Source: Pseudomonas sp. KUIN-1
GTDB taxonomy: Bacteria > Pseudomonadota > Gammaproteobacteria > Pseudomonadales > Pseudomonadaceae
DNA length: 64,000 bases
Direction: 5' to 3'
Assembly: GCF_009176725.1 (NCBI RefSeq)
Contig: NZ_AP020337.1
Span: forward strand, 1,860,001 to 1,924,000
Each line of letters starts with the position of its first letter. Position 1 is the first letter of the stretch. The notes below the pieces were generated by a model. That model saw nothing but the letters and a program-made list of their open reading frames with translations, made no database searches and was not told the DNA's origin. A program made the translations under genes and the position numbers. This document shows positions 8,072-17,915 of this stretch, piece after piece.

Positions 8072-11000
8072 TCAGTGCCCCACCTCGATGGTGCTCAATC
8101 CATTGCCCTGACGACGCACCTTGATCTGCACCGGGATTCGTTCGTGCATTTCCTGGACGTGGGAGATCACGCCGACCTTGCGACCCTGTGCCTGCAAGCC
8201 GTCGAGAGCGTCCATCGCCAGTTGCAGCGACTCCGGATCGAGGCTGCCGAAGCCTTCGTCGATGAACAGTGACTCGATGCGCAAGGTGCTGGATGCCATG
8301 GAAGCGAGGCCCAGCGCCAGCGCCAGCGAGACAAGGAAGGTTTCCCCGCCGGACAGCGAGTGAACCGAGCGCAGTTCGTCGCCCATTTCCGTGTCCATGA
8401 CCAGTAGACCGAGCATGCTGCCGCCGCGTTTCAGGCGGTAGCGGCGCACCAGTTGCCTGAGCTGCGCATTGGCGTGATGGACCAGCAAGTCGAGGTTGTA
8501 GGCCTGGGCGATTTTGCGAAACCTGTCGCCTTCTGCCGAGCCGATCAATGAGGCCAGACGTGCCCAGCGCAGGTATTCGCTGTTGGCGTCGGCGATGCGC
8601 GCCTGCAGTTCGCTGTTGGCGTTGCGGCGGCGCTGATCTTCACTGAGCTCGGCCCGCAGGTCGGCGCAGTGCTGCTCGCTGAGCGCCGACAGTTCAAGGG
8701 CCTGTTGCAGTGCTGTCGCCAGTTGCGCACTGTCGGTCAGGTCACTGTGTTGCGCCTGATGCTGTTGCAGACGCTGATCGCGTTCCTGCAGCAACACTTT
8801 TGCCTGTTCCAGCGCCTTGTCGGTGCTATTCAATTGCACACGCAGTTGCTCGACATGCGCATCGTCGTAGGTCAGCAAGGTGTCCAGCGCGCTATCGTCC
8901 AGCTGAGGATGCTGAGCGCGCCATTCGCTGATCTGCACATCAAGTTCAGCCAGTTCCTGTTGCAGGGACTGCTGTTGTTGCTGTCCGGACTTGAGTTCGG
9001 CAGCCAGTTGAATCAGCTGATTGTGGATGTCCTGCAGCGCCTGCGCCGCCAGACTTTCCGCCTGCCTGGCCTGCTCGATGGTCTGCTCCAGCGTCTGCTG
9101 CCATTGCTCTGCGCTGGCGTGGTCGCCCAGCAGACCGGCAAGCGTCTGCTGACTGGTCTGCTGTTGCTCGCCGAGCCGGGTGAGTTCCTGCGCCAGTTCG
9201 GTCTGGCGGTGCAGACGCGTCTGCTGCTCGACCTGCTGCTTCTCGATCTTCTGCTGACGCTCGGTTTGCTCTTGCTGCTCTTCGTGTTGCTGCTCCAGCT
9301 GATCGAGACGCTGGGTCACCTGCTGTTCGAGCTGCAGCACGGTCGCCGATGCATCACTGCGCAGCCCTTCAAGCACCTGCGGTGATACCAGCGGCGTGAA
9401 TGCCGTCAGTTCTTCTTCCAGTCGCTGCCCGTCGGCCTCCAGTTGTTTGAGCTGCTCGGCAACATGACCCGCAGCGGTCTGGCTGGCTTCGGTCGCCGCC
9501 TGAAGCTGCTGCTGCAGGCGGGCGGCGTCTTTTTGCAGGGTCAACAAGGCTTGCTGACGTTGCTCGTCACGGATGATGACTTCGCTCAGTTGACTCAATT
9601 GCTGGCTCAACCAGGTGTCGCGCTTGTCGGCGTCGCGGTCGAGCAATTGGGCGGCGAGGGGGTGTGACTCCAGGTCCGGTGCCAAAGCCTGATGGCGCAC
9701 GGTGAGCTGCTCATGCTGGCGCAGCAGCTCTTTCTGCCGGGCGATTACGCCGCCGACCTGTTCACGCAACTGATTGCGTTGCTCGGTCAGCAGGTCCACG
9801 GCTTTCTGCGCGCTGGCCTGCTCGTTGTCGTCGTGTTGCGTGAGGCTTTCGAGCAGCGCCTCCGGCTGATGCCAGGGGTGTTCAATGCTGCCACAGACCG
9901 GGCAGGGCTGGTCGTCCTGCAACTGCACGCGTAACTCCTCGACACTGGCGCTGCGGGCCAGCCGCTGGCGCTCCAGCAGTTGCCGGGTGACGGTCAGGGT
10001 CTGCTCGGCGACGGTCAGTTCATCACGAACGCGAAGGCCTTCGCTATTGAGCTGTTCGCGTTGCTGCTGGGCGCTCTGCTGTTGCTGGGAGAGGTCGGCA
10101 AGCTGGCGGTCGACGTCCTGCTGACTGGCCCATAGACGGGCCAGCTCCTCGAATGCACGTTGCTGTTTGCGGTTGTCCTGCAACAGGCTGCCGAGAATCT
10201 GCACCTGCTCGGCCACTGCCTCCACTTCGCAATCGGCTTCGCGGTACAGCAACTCCAGCGCGCTGCGTTGCTCGGTCAATTGCTGATCGGCAGTGCTGGC
10301 ACGCTGCTGCAGCGCCGGCAGCTCACTGTGGCCGTGCTTGAGACGATTGGCGATCAGCGTGAGGGATTTCAGCCGGTCACGCCACGCGTTCCAGGCCTGA
10401 GCCAGCGGTGCCAGTTCGCTGCTGTGCTGCAGTTGCCCGGCAATACGCTCCAGACGTTGAGCCACCTGCTGTTGCTGATCGAGCAGGGTTTGCAAGCTGG
10501 TCTGGCCCTGGATGCAGAGCTGCTGGCTCTGCTGGTGCAGGTCGGACGCCTTGGCCAGTTCCTGGGCCAGGTGGTTCAGAGTGTTCTGTGCTTCGAAAGC
10601 CTGCAGCAACAGCGGTTTGGCGCTGCTGTGCGCTTGCTGTGCTTCCAGCAGACTGGTCTGCGCCTGAGTACGGCGGCTTTCCAGCTGTTGCTGCTGGTCG
10701 TGCAGCGAGGCCTGCTGTTGCTGATGCTGGCGAATCTGTTCAGCCAGCGGATCAAGCTGAGCGTTCAGTGTGACCCGACGCGCGAAGCGATGGCGCTGCG
10801 GGCCCAGGCGTTTCAGCTGGCCGAGGGTCTGGCGTGCACCGCTGTGGTCGTCCCAGGCCTGTTGCGCACTGTTCAGTGCTTCCTGGGCAGCGAGCTGTTC
10901 GTCACGCAGACGGTGCAGCTCGGTCAGCCACTGCTGTTTGATTTCCAGTTGCCGTTGCTGTGTCTGATGGGCCTTGAGCTGTTGCTGCGCGTCGCTCAGG

Positions 11001-11716
11001 CGCTGCTCCAGTTCAGCCAGCAGTTCCGGGGCCAGCGGGATGATGTTGCTGGCCTGCGCGGTCAGGGTTTTCAGGGCGTCTTCGGCTTCCTTGCTTTTAC
11101 TGTAGGCGCGTCGACCGAGCTGGCTGTAGATCGCGGTGTTGGTGAGCTTTTCCAGCAGTTCGCTGCGTTCCTTGTCATCCGCCTTGAGGAATGCGCTGAA
11201 CTCACTCTGGGCAAGCATTACGGCACGGGTGAACTGCTCGAAGTTCAGGCCCAGGCGGTTTTCGATCAGTTGCTCGAATTCGCGTTTGCTCTGGTTGCTG
11301 AGGATTTGCTCGCTGTCCAGATCGGTCAGGGTCTGGCGGCTGGCCTGCAGCTTTTTGGTCGCATTGTCGCGCGCGCGATTGGTTTCCCAGCGCGCGCGAT
11401 AACGCCGCTGATCAATGCCGATGAAGTCCACCTCGGCGTAACCGCTGCCCGTGCCGCGGCGCAGCAGGGTACGTGGGTCGCTGGTGGTGATGTCGCCGTC
11501 GATGTCCGGGACCTTGGACTGACCAATATTACTCAGCCGCGGAATCGCCCCGAACAGCGCCAGGCACAGGGCATCGAGCAGCGTGCTTTTGCCCGCGCCA
11601 GTCGGGCCGGTGATGGCAAACAGTCCGGCGCTGGCCAGCGGCTCGGCAGTGAAATCGATTTCAAAGGGTCCGGCCAGCGAGGCCAGGTTTTTCAGGCGAA
11701 TGGCGAGAATTTTCAT
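8072..11716 (-). CDS. sbcC: SbcC exonuclease subunit (SMC-like ATPase)
   Basis: A 1214-residue Rad50-type protein that, with SbcD, cuts hairpins and opens blocked DNA ends in the cytoplasm. The Walker A motif GPTGAGKST is at residues 37-45. Two long Gln/Leu/Glu-rich coiled coils flank a zinc hook, CPVCG, at ~604, almost exactly mid-protein. The C-terminal ATPase half has SLSGGETFLVSLALALGLA (signature) and SLFIDEGFGSLD (Walker B). Length and motif spacing are normal for Pseudomonas SbcC. The start codon overlaps the end of sbcD by 4 bp, so the two are translationally coupled. It is the last gene of the pair; its 3' end faces a repeat-rich spacer. The coiled coils are unusually rich in CAG/CTG codons, giving low-complexity DNA. 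Confidence 0.95.
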   Translation of the reverse strand: MKILAIRLKNLASLAGPFEIDFTAEPLASAGLFAITGPTGAGKSTLLDALCLALFGAIPRLSNIGQSKVPDIDGDITTSDPRTLLRRGTGSGYAEVDFIGIDQRRYRARWETNRARDNATKKLQASRQTLTDLDSEQILSNQSKREFEQLIENRLGLNFEQFTRAVMLAQSEFSAFLKADDKERSELLEKLTNTAIYSQLGRRAYSKSKEAEDALKTLTAQASNIIPLAPELLAELEQRLSDAQQQLKAHQTQQRQLEIKQQWLTELHRLRDEQLAAQEALNSAQQAWDDHSGARQTLGQLKRLGPQRHRFARRVTLNAQLDPLAEQIRQHQQQQASLHDQQQQLESRRTQAQTSLLEAQQAHSSAKPLLLQAFEAQNTLNHLAQELAKASDLHQQSQQLCIQGQTSLQTLLDQQQQVAQRLERIAGQLQHSSELAPLAQAWNAWRDRLKSLTLIANRLKHGHSELPALQQRASTADQQLTEQRSALELLYREADCEVEAVAEQVQILGSLLQDNRKQQRAFEELARLWASQQDVDRQLADLSQQQQSAQQQREQLNSEGLRVRDELTVAEQTLTVTRQLLERQRLARSASVEELRVQLQDDQPCPVCGSIEHPWHQPEALLESLTQHDDNEQASAQKAVDLLTEQRNQLREQVGGVIARQKELLRQHEQLTVRHQALAPDLESHPLAAQLLDRDADKRDTWLSQQLSQLSEVIIRDEQRQQALLTLQKDAARLQQQLQAATEASQTAAGHVAEQLKQLEADGQRLEEELTAFTPLVSPQVLEGLRSDASATVLQLEQQVTQRLDQLEQQHEEQQEQTERQQKIEKQQVEQQTRLHRQTELAQELTRLGEQQQTSQQTLAGLLGDHASAEQWQQTLEQTIEQARQAESLAAQALQDIHNQLIQLAAELKSGQQQQQSLQQELAELDVQISEWRAQHPQLDDSALDTLLTYDDAHVEQLRVQLNSTDKALEQAKVLLQERDQRLQQHQAQHSDLTDSAQLATALQQALELSALSEQHCADLRAELSEDQRRRNANSELQARIADANSEYLRWARLASLIGSAEGDRFRKIAQAYNLDLLVHHANAQLRQLVRRYRLKRGGSMLGLLVMDTEMGDELRSVHSLSGGETFLVSLALALGLASMASSTLRIESLFIDEGFGSLDPESLQLAMDALDGLQAQGRKVGVISHVQEMHERIPVQIKVRRQGNGLSTIEVGH

Positions 11717-12957
11717 GGCTGCTCGCTCTCCTGCTGGACTTCACGCAGCAGCGTGGCGAAATCGGTCAGCGTCTGTTCGTCGACCTCGCTGCCGAAGTTG
11801 TCCTGCCAGGCACGGCTGAACAGTTCCTGAGGCGTGAGCTGGTCCAGTTCGATCAGCGTGGCGTCACCCTCGCTGCCGTCCGCGCTGCCTTTACCGGCGT
11901 ATTCGGCACCGATGCGCACCAGCCGCACGGCCTTGCCCTGTAGGGCGTTTTCGATCTGGTTGCGCAGGTCCGGCTGGGGTTCATCCAGACGCACGCGCAC
12001 TTCCAGCCACGGCTGGCGGTCCGGGTCGGCAAGCAGGTCGATGTCGGGCAATGCTTTGAGCTGCACCAGCAGGTCGGCCAATGGTGCAGGCCCGAGGCGT
12101 TGCAGGTTGACGGCGCGAGGGATCAGCAACGGCTCGACGCTGGTCAGCGTCTCGCCGTCGCAATTGATCTCCAGAATCTGGTGCTGGTAGCTGATTTCCG
12201 AAAAGGACAGCGGGATCGGCGAGCCGCTGTAGCGAATGCGCTCTTCGCCGTTGACCCGCTGCGGTTTGTGCAGGTGGCCCAGCGCAACATAGGTGATGCT
12301 CGGCCCGAACAGGCTGGCCGGCAGGGCTTCGGCGTTGCCGATGATCAGGCTGCGCTCGGAGTCTTCCGAGACCGAGCCGCCTGCCATGTGGGCGTGGCTG
12401 ATGGCTATCAATGCCTGACCGGGCTGGCGCTTGAGGTCAGCCGCCGCGATCAGCAGCTCATGCACCCGGCCGATGCCACGCAGGTAGTCATCGCCCAGGG
12501 TCGGGCCGGTGACTTCGGCGGGACGCAGGAAGGGCAGCGCCAGGCACCAGGCCTTGATGTCGCCATTGGCGTCTGGCAATGGCAACAGCAGGCGTTCGGC
12601 ATCCAGCACGCCGTCGTCCAGCCACATCACCCGGCCCAGCGCGTGAGTGCGCAAGCGGCGCATCAGCGGGGCGGGAAGTTCGATACGCGAGCCGGAGTCA
12701 TGGTTGCCGGCGATCATCACGATGGTCAGCAATGGCTGCTGTTCGTGGGCGTTGACGATGAAGTCGTACAGGCGCTCCTGCGCTTTGACCGGCGGGTTGA
12801 CGGTGTCGAAGATGTCGCCCGCGATCAACAGTACATCCGGTTTACGGTCGGCCAGACGGGCCAGCAGCCAGGTCAGGAAGCAGGCGTGTTCGAAATCCCG
12901 CTCCTGGCCGTGCAGGTTCTGACCCAGGTGCCAGTCAGAGGTGTGAAACAGACGCAT
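11713..12957 (-). CDS. sbcD: SbcD nuclease subunit
   Basis: A 414-residue Mre11-type phosphoesterase, the nuclease partner of SbcC. The metal-site motifs are in order: SDWHLG (Asp8, His10), AGDIFD (Asp48), AGNHDSG (Asn85-His86-Asp87) and later ISHAHMAGG and LGHLHKPQ. A capping domain and a C-terminal SbcC-contact helix region follow. It is expressed ahead of sbcC with a 4-bp overlap. The complex acts on palindromes and double-strand ends. Upstream, 42 bp separate it from batD, which is transcribed in the same direction, so some read-through from the Bat operon is possible. The length fits the family. Confidence 0.95.
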   Translation of the reverse strand: MRLFHTSDWHLGQNLHGQERDFEHACFLTWLLARLADRKPDVLLIAGDIFDTVNPPVKAQERLYDFIVNAHEQQPLLTIVMIAGNHDSGSRIELPAPLMRRLRTHALGRVMWLDDGVLDAERLLLPLPDANGDIKAWCLALPFLRPAEVTGPTLGDDYLRGIGRVHELLIAAADLKRQPGQALIAISHAHMAGGSVSEDSERSLIIGNAEALPASLFGPSITYVALGHLHKPQRVNGEERIRYSGSPIPLSFSEISYQHQILEINCDGETLTSVEPLLIPRAVNLQRLGPAPLADLLVQLKALPDIDLLADPDRQPWLEVRVRLDEPQPDLRNQIENALQGKAVRLVRIGAEYAGKGSADGSEGDATLIELDQLTPQELFSRAWQDNFGSEVDEQTLTDFATLLREVQQESEQP

Positions 12958-12999
12958 TGGTTTACCTTGTCGTATAGGGGTGTTGCCTGAGCTGCATCC

Positions 13000-14658
13000 T
13001 TACTTGGGATACAGCGGCGGCAACCCGGCATCACCTGCCGGGTCCTGAATATGTTCGGCGGCGGGCAGTTTGCGCACCGCGCGCCAGAGGTCCTCGCCCA
13101 GCCACAGCTTGCCGGTTTCGCTGTACAGCGCACCGTTGAGACCGTCCAGAGCATCGGACAGCGGCACGAAACGCGCGGCCATTTCGGCCAGGGTTTCCGG
13201 CTGCTGACGTGCCCAGGCGTCGAGCGCCTGACGGGTGCCCTGCGGGTCGTTGGCCAGGCAGGCGCGTTTGAGGTCATCGAGTACGGTACGCGGGCTGGGC
13301 CCGGTCTGCACGGCCCGGGCGATTGCCGGCTGTCCACGGGCGCGCCACCACAGGCCGAAACCGAGCAGGGTGGTGCAGGCCAGCAGCAATGTGCTCATCT
13401 GCCACGGCCAGACTGGCGGGCCGATCACGGTCACACCGCTCATGTCGTTGTTCACCGGCGTGTCCACCGCCAGACCGGGGTTGCTGCTGATCTGCAGGGT
13501 GCGCGCGGGCAGGCTGCTGTGCTCCAGATGATCTTCGCGGGTGTTCCACCAGGTCACTTCAACCGCAGGCAGGTCGATTGCGCCGGCGCGGGCGGGCACC
13601 AGGGCTTCGCGTTCTTCGCGCGTGCCGATCAGGCCGCGTTCGCTGGGCAGGTTGCGCAGTTGTGGCTGATCCGGGTAACGCCGCAGGCCGGGTACTTCCG
13701 TGGGCGGCAGGGGCGGCAGTTGCGCGCCGGCCAGCCCTTCGGCCTTGAGCGTCAGGGTGCGGGTCAGCGAATCGCCGACCTGCGTAGTACCGGGCTCCGG
13801 GCTCCAGTTTTCTTCCAGATTGATACTGCGTGCCGGCAGCCAGGCGACATCGGCCGGGTAGTCGGCAGGCTTGTGCTTGACGGTCAACGGTACTTCGGCG
13901 GATTTGACCCGCACCGATCGGCCCGGCTGCGGGCCGAACGGATTGCTGTCCTGGGCTTGCGAACCCTCGGCAGGCGTCTGCACCAGCGTGGCACTGAACA
14001 CTTGCGCCGGTATCTTCAGTACGCCGCTCTGCTGCGGGTAGATCGCGTAGCGTGTCTCGATCACCCCATGGCGCACACCGTTGATCAGCTTTTCGTAGGT
14101 GCGCGAATCACCCAGTTTTTCGACCCGTGCGTCCGGCACTTGCAGCGGGCTCAGGCTGCTGTCGTCGAACAGTGACACCGAGTGGTAGACGCGCAGGGTC
14201 AGCACGGCCTGGGCCTGAACATACACGCTGTCCTGATCCAGGCTCGCTTCGATGAAGATCGATGCCAGATGGTTGCCTGGCTCCTGGGGTTCGCTCTGCA
14301 GGACCTGCAGGGTCAGCGGCTGGCTTTTCAGTTCGCCCAGTTGCAGCGACGGAATCAACACGCTTCCGGTCTCGCGGGGCAGCAGAGTGACGATCCAGCG
14401 CGTCGTGGCCTGGCTGCTGCCATCCAGGGTTTTCAGGCTGTTGAGCTGACGCGTGTCACGCACCTCGAAACTGCTTTCCAGCGCGCTCATGTCCGGTTTG
14501 CCGAACTGCGTCACATCGTCTGTTTCCAGCGTCAGTTCGACGGTTTCCCCGGCGTTGAGGCGCGTGCGGTCAACGCTGGCGGTCAGTTGCGCAGCCTGCA
14601 GCGACAAGGTGACCAGGCTCAGCAGCAGGCTGATCAATAAGGTGTACACGCGACTCAT
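13000..14658 (-). CDS. batD: BatD-family membrane protein
   Basis: A 552-residue protein with a signal peptide (MSRVYTLLISLLLSLVTLSL, cut after LQA). It has a large periplasmic part of beta-sandwich repeats (LTASVDRTRLNAGETVELTLETDD at the start) and one membrane segment near residue 425 (WQMSTLLLACTTLLGFGLWW). A ~100-residue cytoplasmic tail ends the protein. This is the layout of BatD/oxygen-tolerance proteins. It ends the six-gene MoxR-Bat operon and overlaps the previous gene by 4 bp. In other bacteria Bat proteins are linked to envelope stress and oxidative stress resistance; the biochemical role remains open. Confidence 0.85.
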   Translation of the reverse strand: MSRVYTLLISLLLSLVTLSLQAAQLTASVDRTRLNAGETVELTLETDDVTQFGKPDMSALESSFEVRDTRQLNSLKTLDGSSQATTRWIVTLLPRETGSVLIPSLQLGELKSQPLTLQVLQSEPQEPGNHLASIFIEASLDQDSVYVQAQAVLTLRVYHSVSLFDDSSLSPLQVPDARVEKLGDSRTYEKLINGVRHGVIETRYAIYPQQSGVLKIPAQVFSATLVQTPAEGSQAQDSNPFGPQPGRSVRVKSAEVPLTVKHKPADYPADVAWLPARSINLEENWSPEPGTTQVGDSLTRTLTLKAEGLAGAQLPPLPPTEVPGLRRYPDQPQLRNLPSERGLIGTREEREALVPARAGAIDLPAVEVTWWNTREDHLEHSSLPARTLQISSNPGLAVDTPVNNDMSGVTVIGPPVWPWQMSTLLLACTTLLGFGLWWRARGQPAIARAVQTGPSPRTVLDDLKRACLANDPQGTRQALDAWARQQPETLAEMAARFVPLSDALDGLNGALYSETGKLWLGEDLWRAVRKLPAAEHIQDPAGDAGLPPLYPK

Positions 14659-16373
14659 CGGGTCTTTTCCTGATGTTGCTGTTCGTAGCGAAATTTGCGC
14701 CGCAACAGTTCGCCCGGATCATCCGGAATCTGCCTCAGCCACTGCTCCAGTTCCTGACGCCGCTCGCCGGTCATGGGGCTGTCGGCGGACTGTAGCGGCG
14801 GGCGGGTGGTCTGTTCGTCGTCGGTCGACTCGCCCGAGGTGGCCTTACCACTGGTGTCTGGCGGCAGGCTTTCGCTGGTGCCGGGTTGATCCGATCGGGA
14901 CGGGTTCTGCTCGGCGGGTGATGCGCTGCTGTTGGGGTCTTGCGACGCCTGCTGACCTTCTTCGCCCTGATCGGCCTTGTTCTGTTCATCCTGGGCAGGC
15001 TTCTGCTCATCGGCCTGATCCAGCAGGCCTTGCACCAGCGCCCGATTGGTTTGCGCCGCAGGGAAGTCGGGTTGTCGGTCCAGGGCCTGCTCGTAGGCAT
15101 CCAGTGCCGCTGCCAGCTCACCGCTGCGGGCCAGGGCATTGCCACGATTGTAGTGGTCGGCGGCGCTGTTGCCTTCGGCAAACTGCCGGGCGGCGCTGGC
15201 GTAGTCTTGCGCCTGGTACAACGCCACGCCTTTCCAGCGCGAGTCTTCGAAGCGCTGCGCGGCCTCGGCCGGCCGATGCTGTTCCAGCAGGCGCTGGCCC
15301 TGTTGGTCGGGACGCAGCCACAGGTCCTGAAACTCGAACGCCTGGCTGTTCTGCGGAAACATGAACAGCAGCGGCAGGCAGAACAGCCAGCCGCGCCGGC
15401 CGGCCAGTGCCGCGATCAGCAACAGCGGCAGCAGCAACCAGTGGCCCTGGTCAGCCCAAGTGTCGAGCTGCACGACCTGACCGTCGCGGGTCATGTGTCG
15501 GGGGCTGGCCAGCAGACCGAGGCTGCGCAAGTCTTCTTCATCGCCGCGTGCCTGACGATAGCTGCCACCCACCTGATCGGCGAAGTCGTTGAGGCTGGTA
15601 CTGTCCAGACGCGGCACCAGAATCGCACCTTGATCATCCTTGAGCAGGCTGCCGTTTTCCTGCGTGACCGGTGCGCCTTCCGCTGTGCCGACCCCGAGAA
15701 TCAACAGCGGCGGCGATTGCCCGCGCAACGCGGCGCGGATGCCCTGACGTTCCTGTTCGCTCAGCGACGAGGTGATCAGCAGAATCCGCCCCTGACCCAA
15801 TGCGCCCTGTTTGAGCAGGTGCAGCGCTTTCTGCACGGCCAGATCGGCGCGCTGGCCGGTCACCGGCATGATCGACGGTCTGATGGCTTCCAGCAGGTTG
15901 TGGCTGGTGACCAGATCATCGGACAGCGGCACCAGGGTGTGTGCGCTGCCTGCGTAGACGACGATGGCGGTCTGTGCATCGCTGCGTTTTTGCAACAGGT
16001 CCAGCAGCTTGCGTCTGGCCTGTTCCAGGCGGGTAGGCGGCGTGTCGGTGGCGAGCATCTGCGGGGTGAGCTCGAGAATCACCACCAATGGATCGACCGG
16101 TTTCTGGCTGATCTGTTCGACGCGCTGCCAACTGGGGCCCAGCAAGGCGAAAAGGGCCAGCAACCAGGCGAGCCCCAGCGCGATCCATGGCAGTTTGCTG
16201 TTGCTGCCGCGCCCGCCGTTGAGCAACACCTCATGAAAGTGAGTGGGCAGAAGCATTTGCCAGCGTCCGGCGCGTTTCTGCCGGTGCCAGAGTCGCCAGA
16301 TCAGCAGCGCCAGCAAGGGCGTGATCAGCAGCCATTCCGGGCGAAACCAGTGCGGCCAGAGTCCGCTGATCAT
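14655..16373 (-). CDS. batB: BatB/BatC fusion: VWA domain plus TPR protein
   Basis: A 572-residue protein. The start at 16373 (MISGLWPHWFRPEWLL) overlaps the batA stop as ATGA; a longer frame upstream lies inside batA and is unlikely. Two membrane helices (LITPLLALLIWRL and ALGLAWLLALFALLG) precede a von Willebrand A domain at ~85-290. A third helix, HWLLLPLLLIAALAG, follows near 330. TPR repeats at ~375-450 (YNRGNALARSGELAAALDAYEQAL) lead to a Gln/Glu/Ser-rich acidic tail. The metal-site motif DxSxS of VWA domains is replaced by ELTPQ, so this domain may not bind metal in the usual way. The fusion joins what are BatB and BatC in other bacteria. Confidence 0.85.
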   Translation of the reverse strand: MISGLWPHWFRPEWLLITPLLALLIWRLWHRQKRAGRWQMLLPTHFHEVLLNGGRGSNSKLPWIALGLAWLLALFALLGPSWQRVEQISQKPVDPLVVILELTPQMLATDTPPTRLEQARRKLLDLLQKRSDAQTAIVVYAGSAHTLVPLSDDLVTSHNLLEAIRPSIMPVTGQRADLAVQKALHLLKQGALGQGRILLITSSLSEQERQGIRAALRGQSPPLLILGVGTAEGAPVTQENGSLLKDDQGAILVPRLDSTSLNDFADQVGGSYRQARGDEEDLRSLGLLASPRHMTRDGQVVQLDTWADQGHWLLLPLLLIAALAGRRGWLFCLPLLFMFPQNSQAFEFQDLWLRPDQQGQRLLEQHRPAEAAQRFEDSRWKGVALYQAQDYASAARQFAEGNSAADHYNRGNALARSGELAAALDAYEQALDRQPDFPAAQTNRALVQGLLDQADEQKPAQDEQNKADQGEEGQQASQDPNSSASPAEQNPSRSDQPGTSESLPPDTSGKATSGESTDDEQTTRPPLQSADSPMTGERRQELEQWLRQIPDDPGELLRRKFRYEQQHQEKTR

Positions 16374-17428
16374 CGCGACCTCCACAGGCTTTTGCAGCGC
16401 TCGCGCCAGTTGATGGAACGCACCACCGCCAGCAGGCGTTGCAGTGCGTTGTTCGGCCATAACTCGCGCAGCACCAGCAGCACACTCAACAACAGGGCTG
16501 TCGCCAGTGGCCATTGATAAAGCGCTTGCGCCGGGCGCGCCTGGGTGGGCTGCTGTGCAACCGGCTCCAAGGCATCGAGGGTGGCGCGGATCTTTTCCAG
16601 CTGATCGCCATCGCGCGCGCGGAAGTACTGGCCACCGCTGAGGCTGGCGATTTCCTTGAGCGTCGGTTCGTCCAGATCAAGGCTGGGGTTGAGGCCCAGC
16701 ACGCTTTGCAGCGCGTCTTTGTCCGGGTCCGAGCCGATGCCGATGGCGTAGATTTTTACGCCTTCTTCGGCAGCCAGTCGTGCAGCGGTGACCGGATCGA
16801 TCTGACCGGCGTTGTTGGCGCCGTCGGTGACCAGCACCAGCGCACGACTGGTGGCCGGACGCATACGCAGACGTTTCAGGGCCAGGCCGATCGCATCGCC
16901 CAGCGCAGTGTTCTTGCCGGCAATGCCTATCCTCGCCTCGTCGAGCCAGACCCGCACGGTGCGGCGGTCATAGGTGAGTGGCGCCTGGACAAACGCCTGG
17001 GTGCCGAACAGGATCAGGCCGACCCTGTCGCCCTTGCGGCCCTCGAGAAAGTCACCGAGCAGTTGTTGCACCAGCACCAGCCGGCTGACTTCATCGCTTT
17101 TCCATTGCATGTCCGGGTAGTCCATCGAGCCGGACACGTCGACCGCCACCAGCAGATCGCGGCCACTGGCGGCGACCGGCAGTGGCTCGCCCAGCCACTG
17201 CGGTCGCGCTGTGGCGATCAGCAGCAACAGCCAGATCAACAGAAACGGCGCACGCTGTCTCCAGACCGGCAGATTGGCTTTGGCGCGGCGACCGCTCAGG
17301 CCTTCGAGTTCACTGAGAAAGCTGACCTTGAGCGCCGGCTCGCCGCTGTCGGCCATGGGCAGCAGGGCGCGCATCAGCCACGGCAAAGGCAGCAGCACGA
17401 AAGCCCACGGCCAGGCGAACTCAAACAT
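16370..17428 (-). CDS. batA: BatA, von Willebrand factor A membrane protein
   Basis: A 352-residue protein with an N-terminal membrane helix (FAWPWAFVLLPLPWLM), a second helix near 62-72 (FLLIWLLLLIATA), a VWA domain from ~90 to 290 and a C-terminal helix (PLATALLLSVLLVL). The MIDAS motif is intact: DVSGSMDYPD with Asp97, Ser99 and Ser101, then TALGDAIG and VLVTDGANN. It probably sits in the inner membrane with the VWA domain acting as a protein-binding module for the MoxR/DUF58 partners. It overlaps its neighbours on both sides, showing tight coupling in the operon. Confidence 0.88.
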   Translation of the reverse strand: MFEFAWPWAFVLLPLPWLMRALLPMADSGEPALKVSFLSELEGLSGRRAKANLPVWRQRAPFLLIWLLLLIATARPQWLGEPLPVAASGRDLLVAVDVSGSMDYPDMQWKSDEVSRLVLVQQLLGDFLEGRKGDRVGLILFGTQAFVQAPLTYDRRTVRVWLDEARIGIAGKNTALGDAIGLALKRLRMRPATSRALVLVTDGANNAGQIDPVTAARLAAEEGVKIYAIGIGSDPDKDALQSVLGLNPSLDLDEPTLKEIASLSGGQYFRARDGDQLEKIRATLDALEPVAQQPTQARPAQALYQWPLATALLLSVLLVLRELWPNNALQRLLAVVRSINWRERCKSLWRSR

Positions 17429-17915
17429 GTTTGCGAATCCAGGTATCGACCGCCTGAGTCAGGCCGGTGATGGCCTTGTCGTCCAGTTTGCACTCGGGCT
17501 TGTAAGCGCCTTCGACCAGGATCATCCAGCGCGTCAGACCGGCAGCCGGGCAGCGGTTGTCGAGGAACGCCAGCCATTTGCGGCCGTTGAGGGTATGGCT
17601 CTGGCTGTGCGGGTAGTGGTTACGGCACAGGCGCTTGAGCAGGCCGTTGATCTGCTGCAGCCAGGCACCGGCCGGCGCGCCGTCGTAGGGTTTCGGCAGG
17701 CTCGCCAGTTCTGCCAGCGCGGCGAGGCGAACCGGGTCCAGCGGCTGTTCGCTGCGCACCTTGCGAGCTTTGGCCGGCAGCAGTTTGCGCAAGCGCCACA
17801 GGCCCCAGCCCGCCACGGGGATCAGCAACAGCAGCAGCCACCAGCCCGGCGCAAGCGGCCAGAAGCCGACGGCTTCGGGCGCAATCAGTGGCTCCAGCTG
17901 ATCGAGGGGATTCAT
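17421..17915 (-). CDS. DUF4381 membrane protein of the MoxR-Bat operon
   Basis: A 164-residue protein starting MNPLDQLEPLIAPEAVGFWP, with one strong membrane helix (GWWLLLLLIPVAGWGLWRL) near residues 24-42 followed by a basic linker and a helical cytoplasmic domain. DUF4381 proteins are nearly always found between the DUF58 and BatA genes, as here. The chosen start overlaps the stop of the DUF58 gene as ATGA; longer frames upstream are inside that gene. The 3' end overlaps batA by 8 bp. Function is unknown beyond membership in the complex. Confidence 0.85.
   Translation of the reverse strand: MNPLDQLEPLIAPEAVGFWPLAPGWWLLLLLIPVAGWGLWRLRKLLPAKARKVRSEQPLDPVRLAALAELASLPKPYDGAPAGAWLQQINGLLKRLCRNHYPHSQSHTLNGRKWLAFLDNRCPAAGLTRWMILVEGAYKPECKLDDKAITGLTQAVDTWIRKHV

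Noticed and set aside
16370-16514. A longer start for the BatB/C gene at 16514
   Set aside because: The extra residues are read inside batA in another frame; the ATGA overlap at 16373 matches the rest of the operon.
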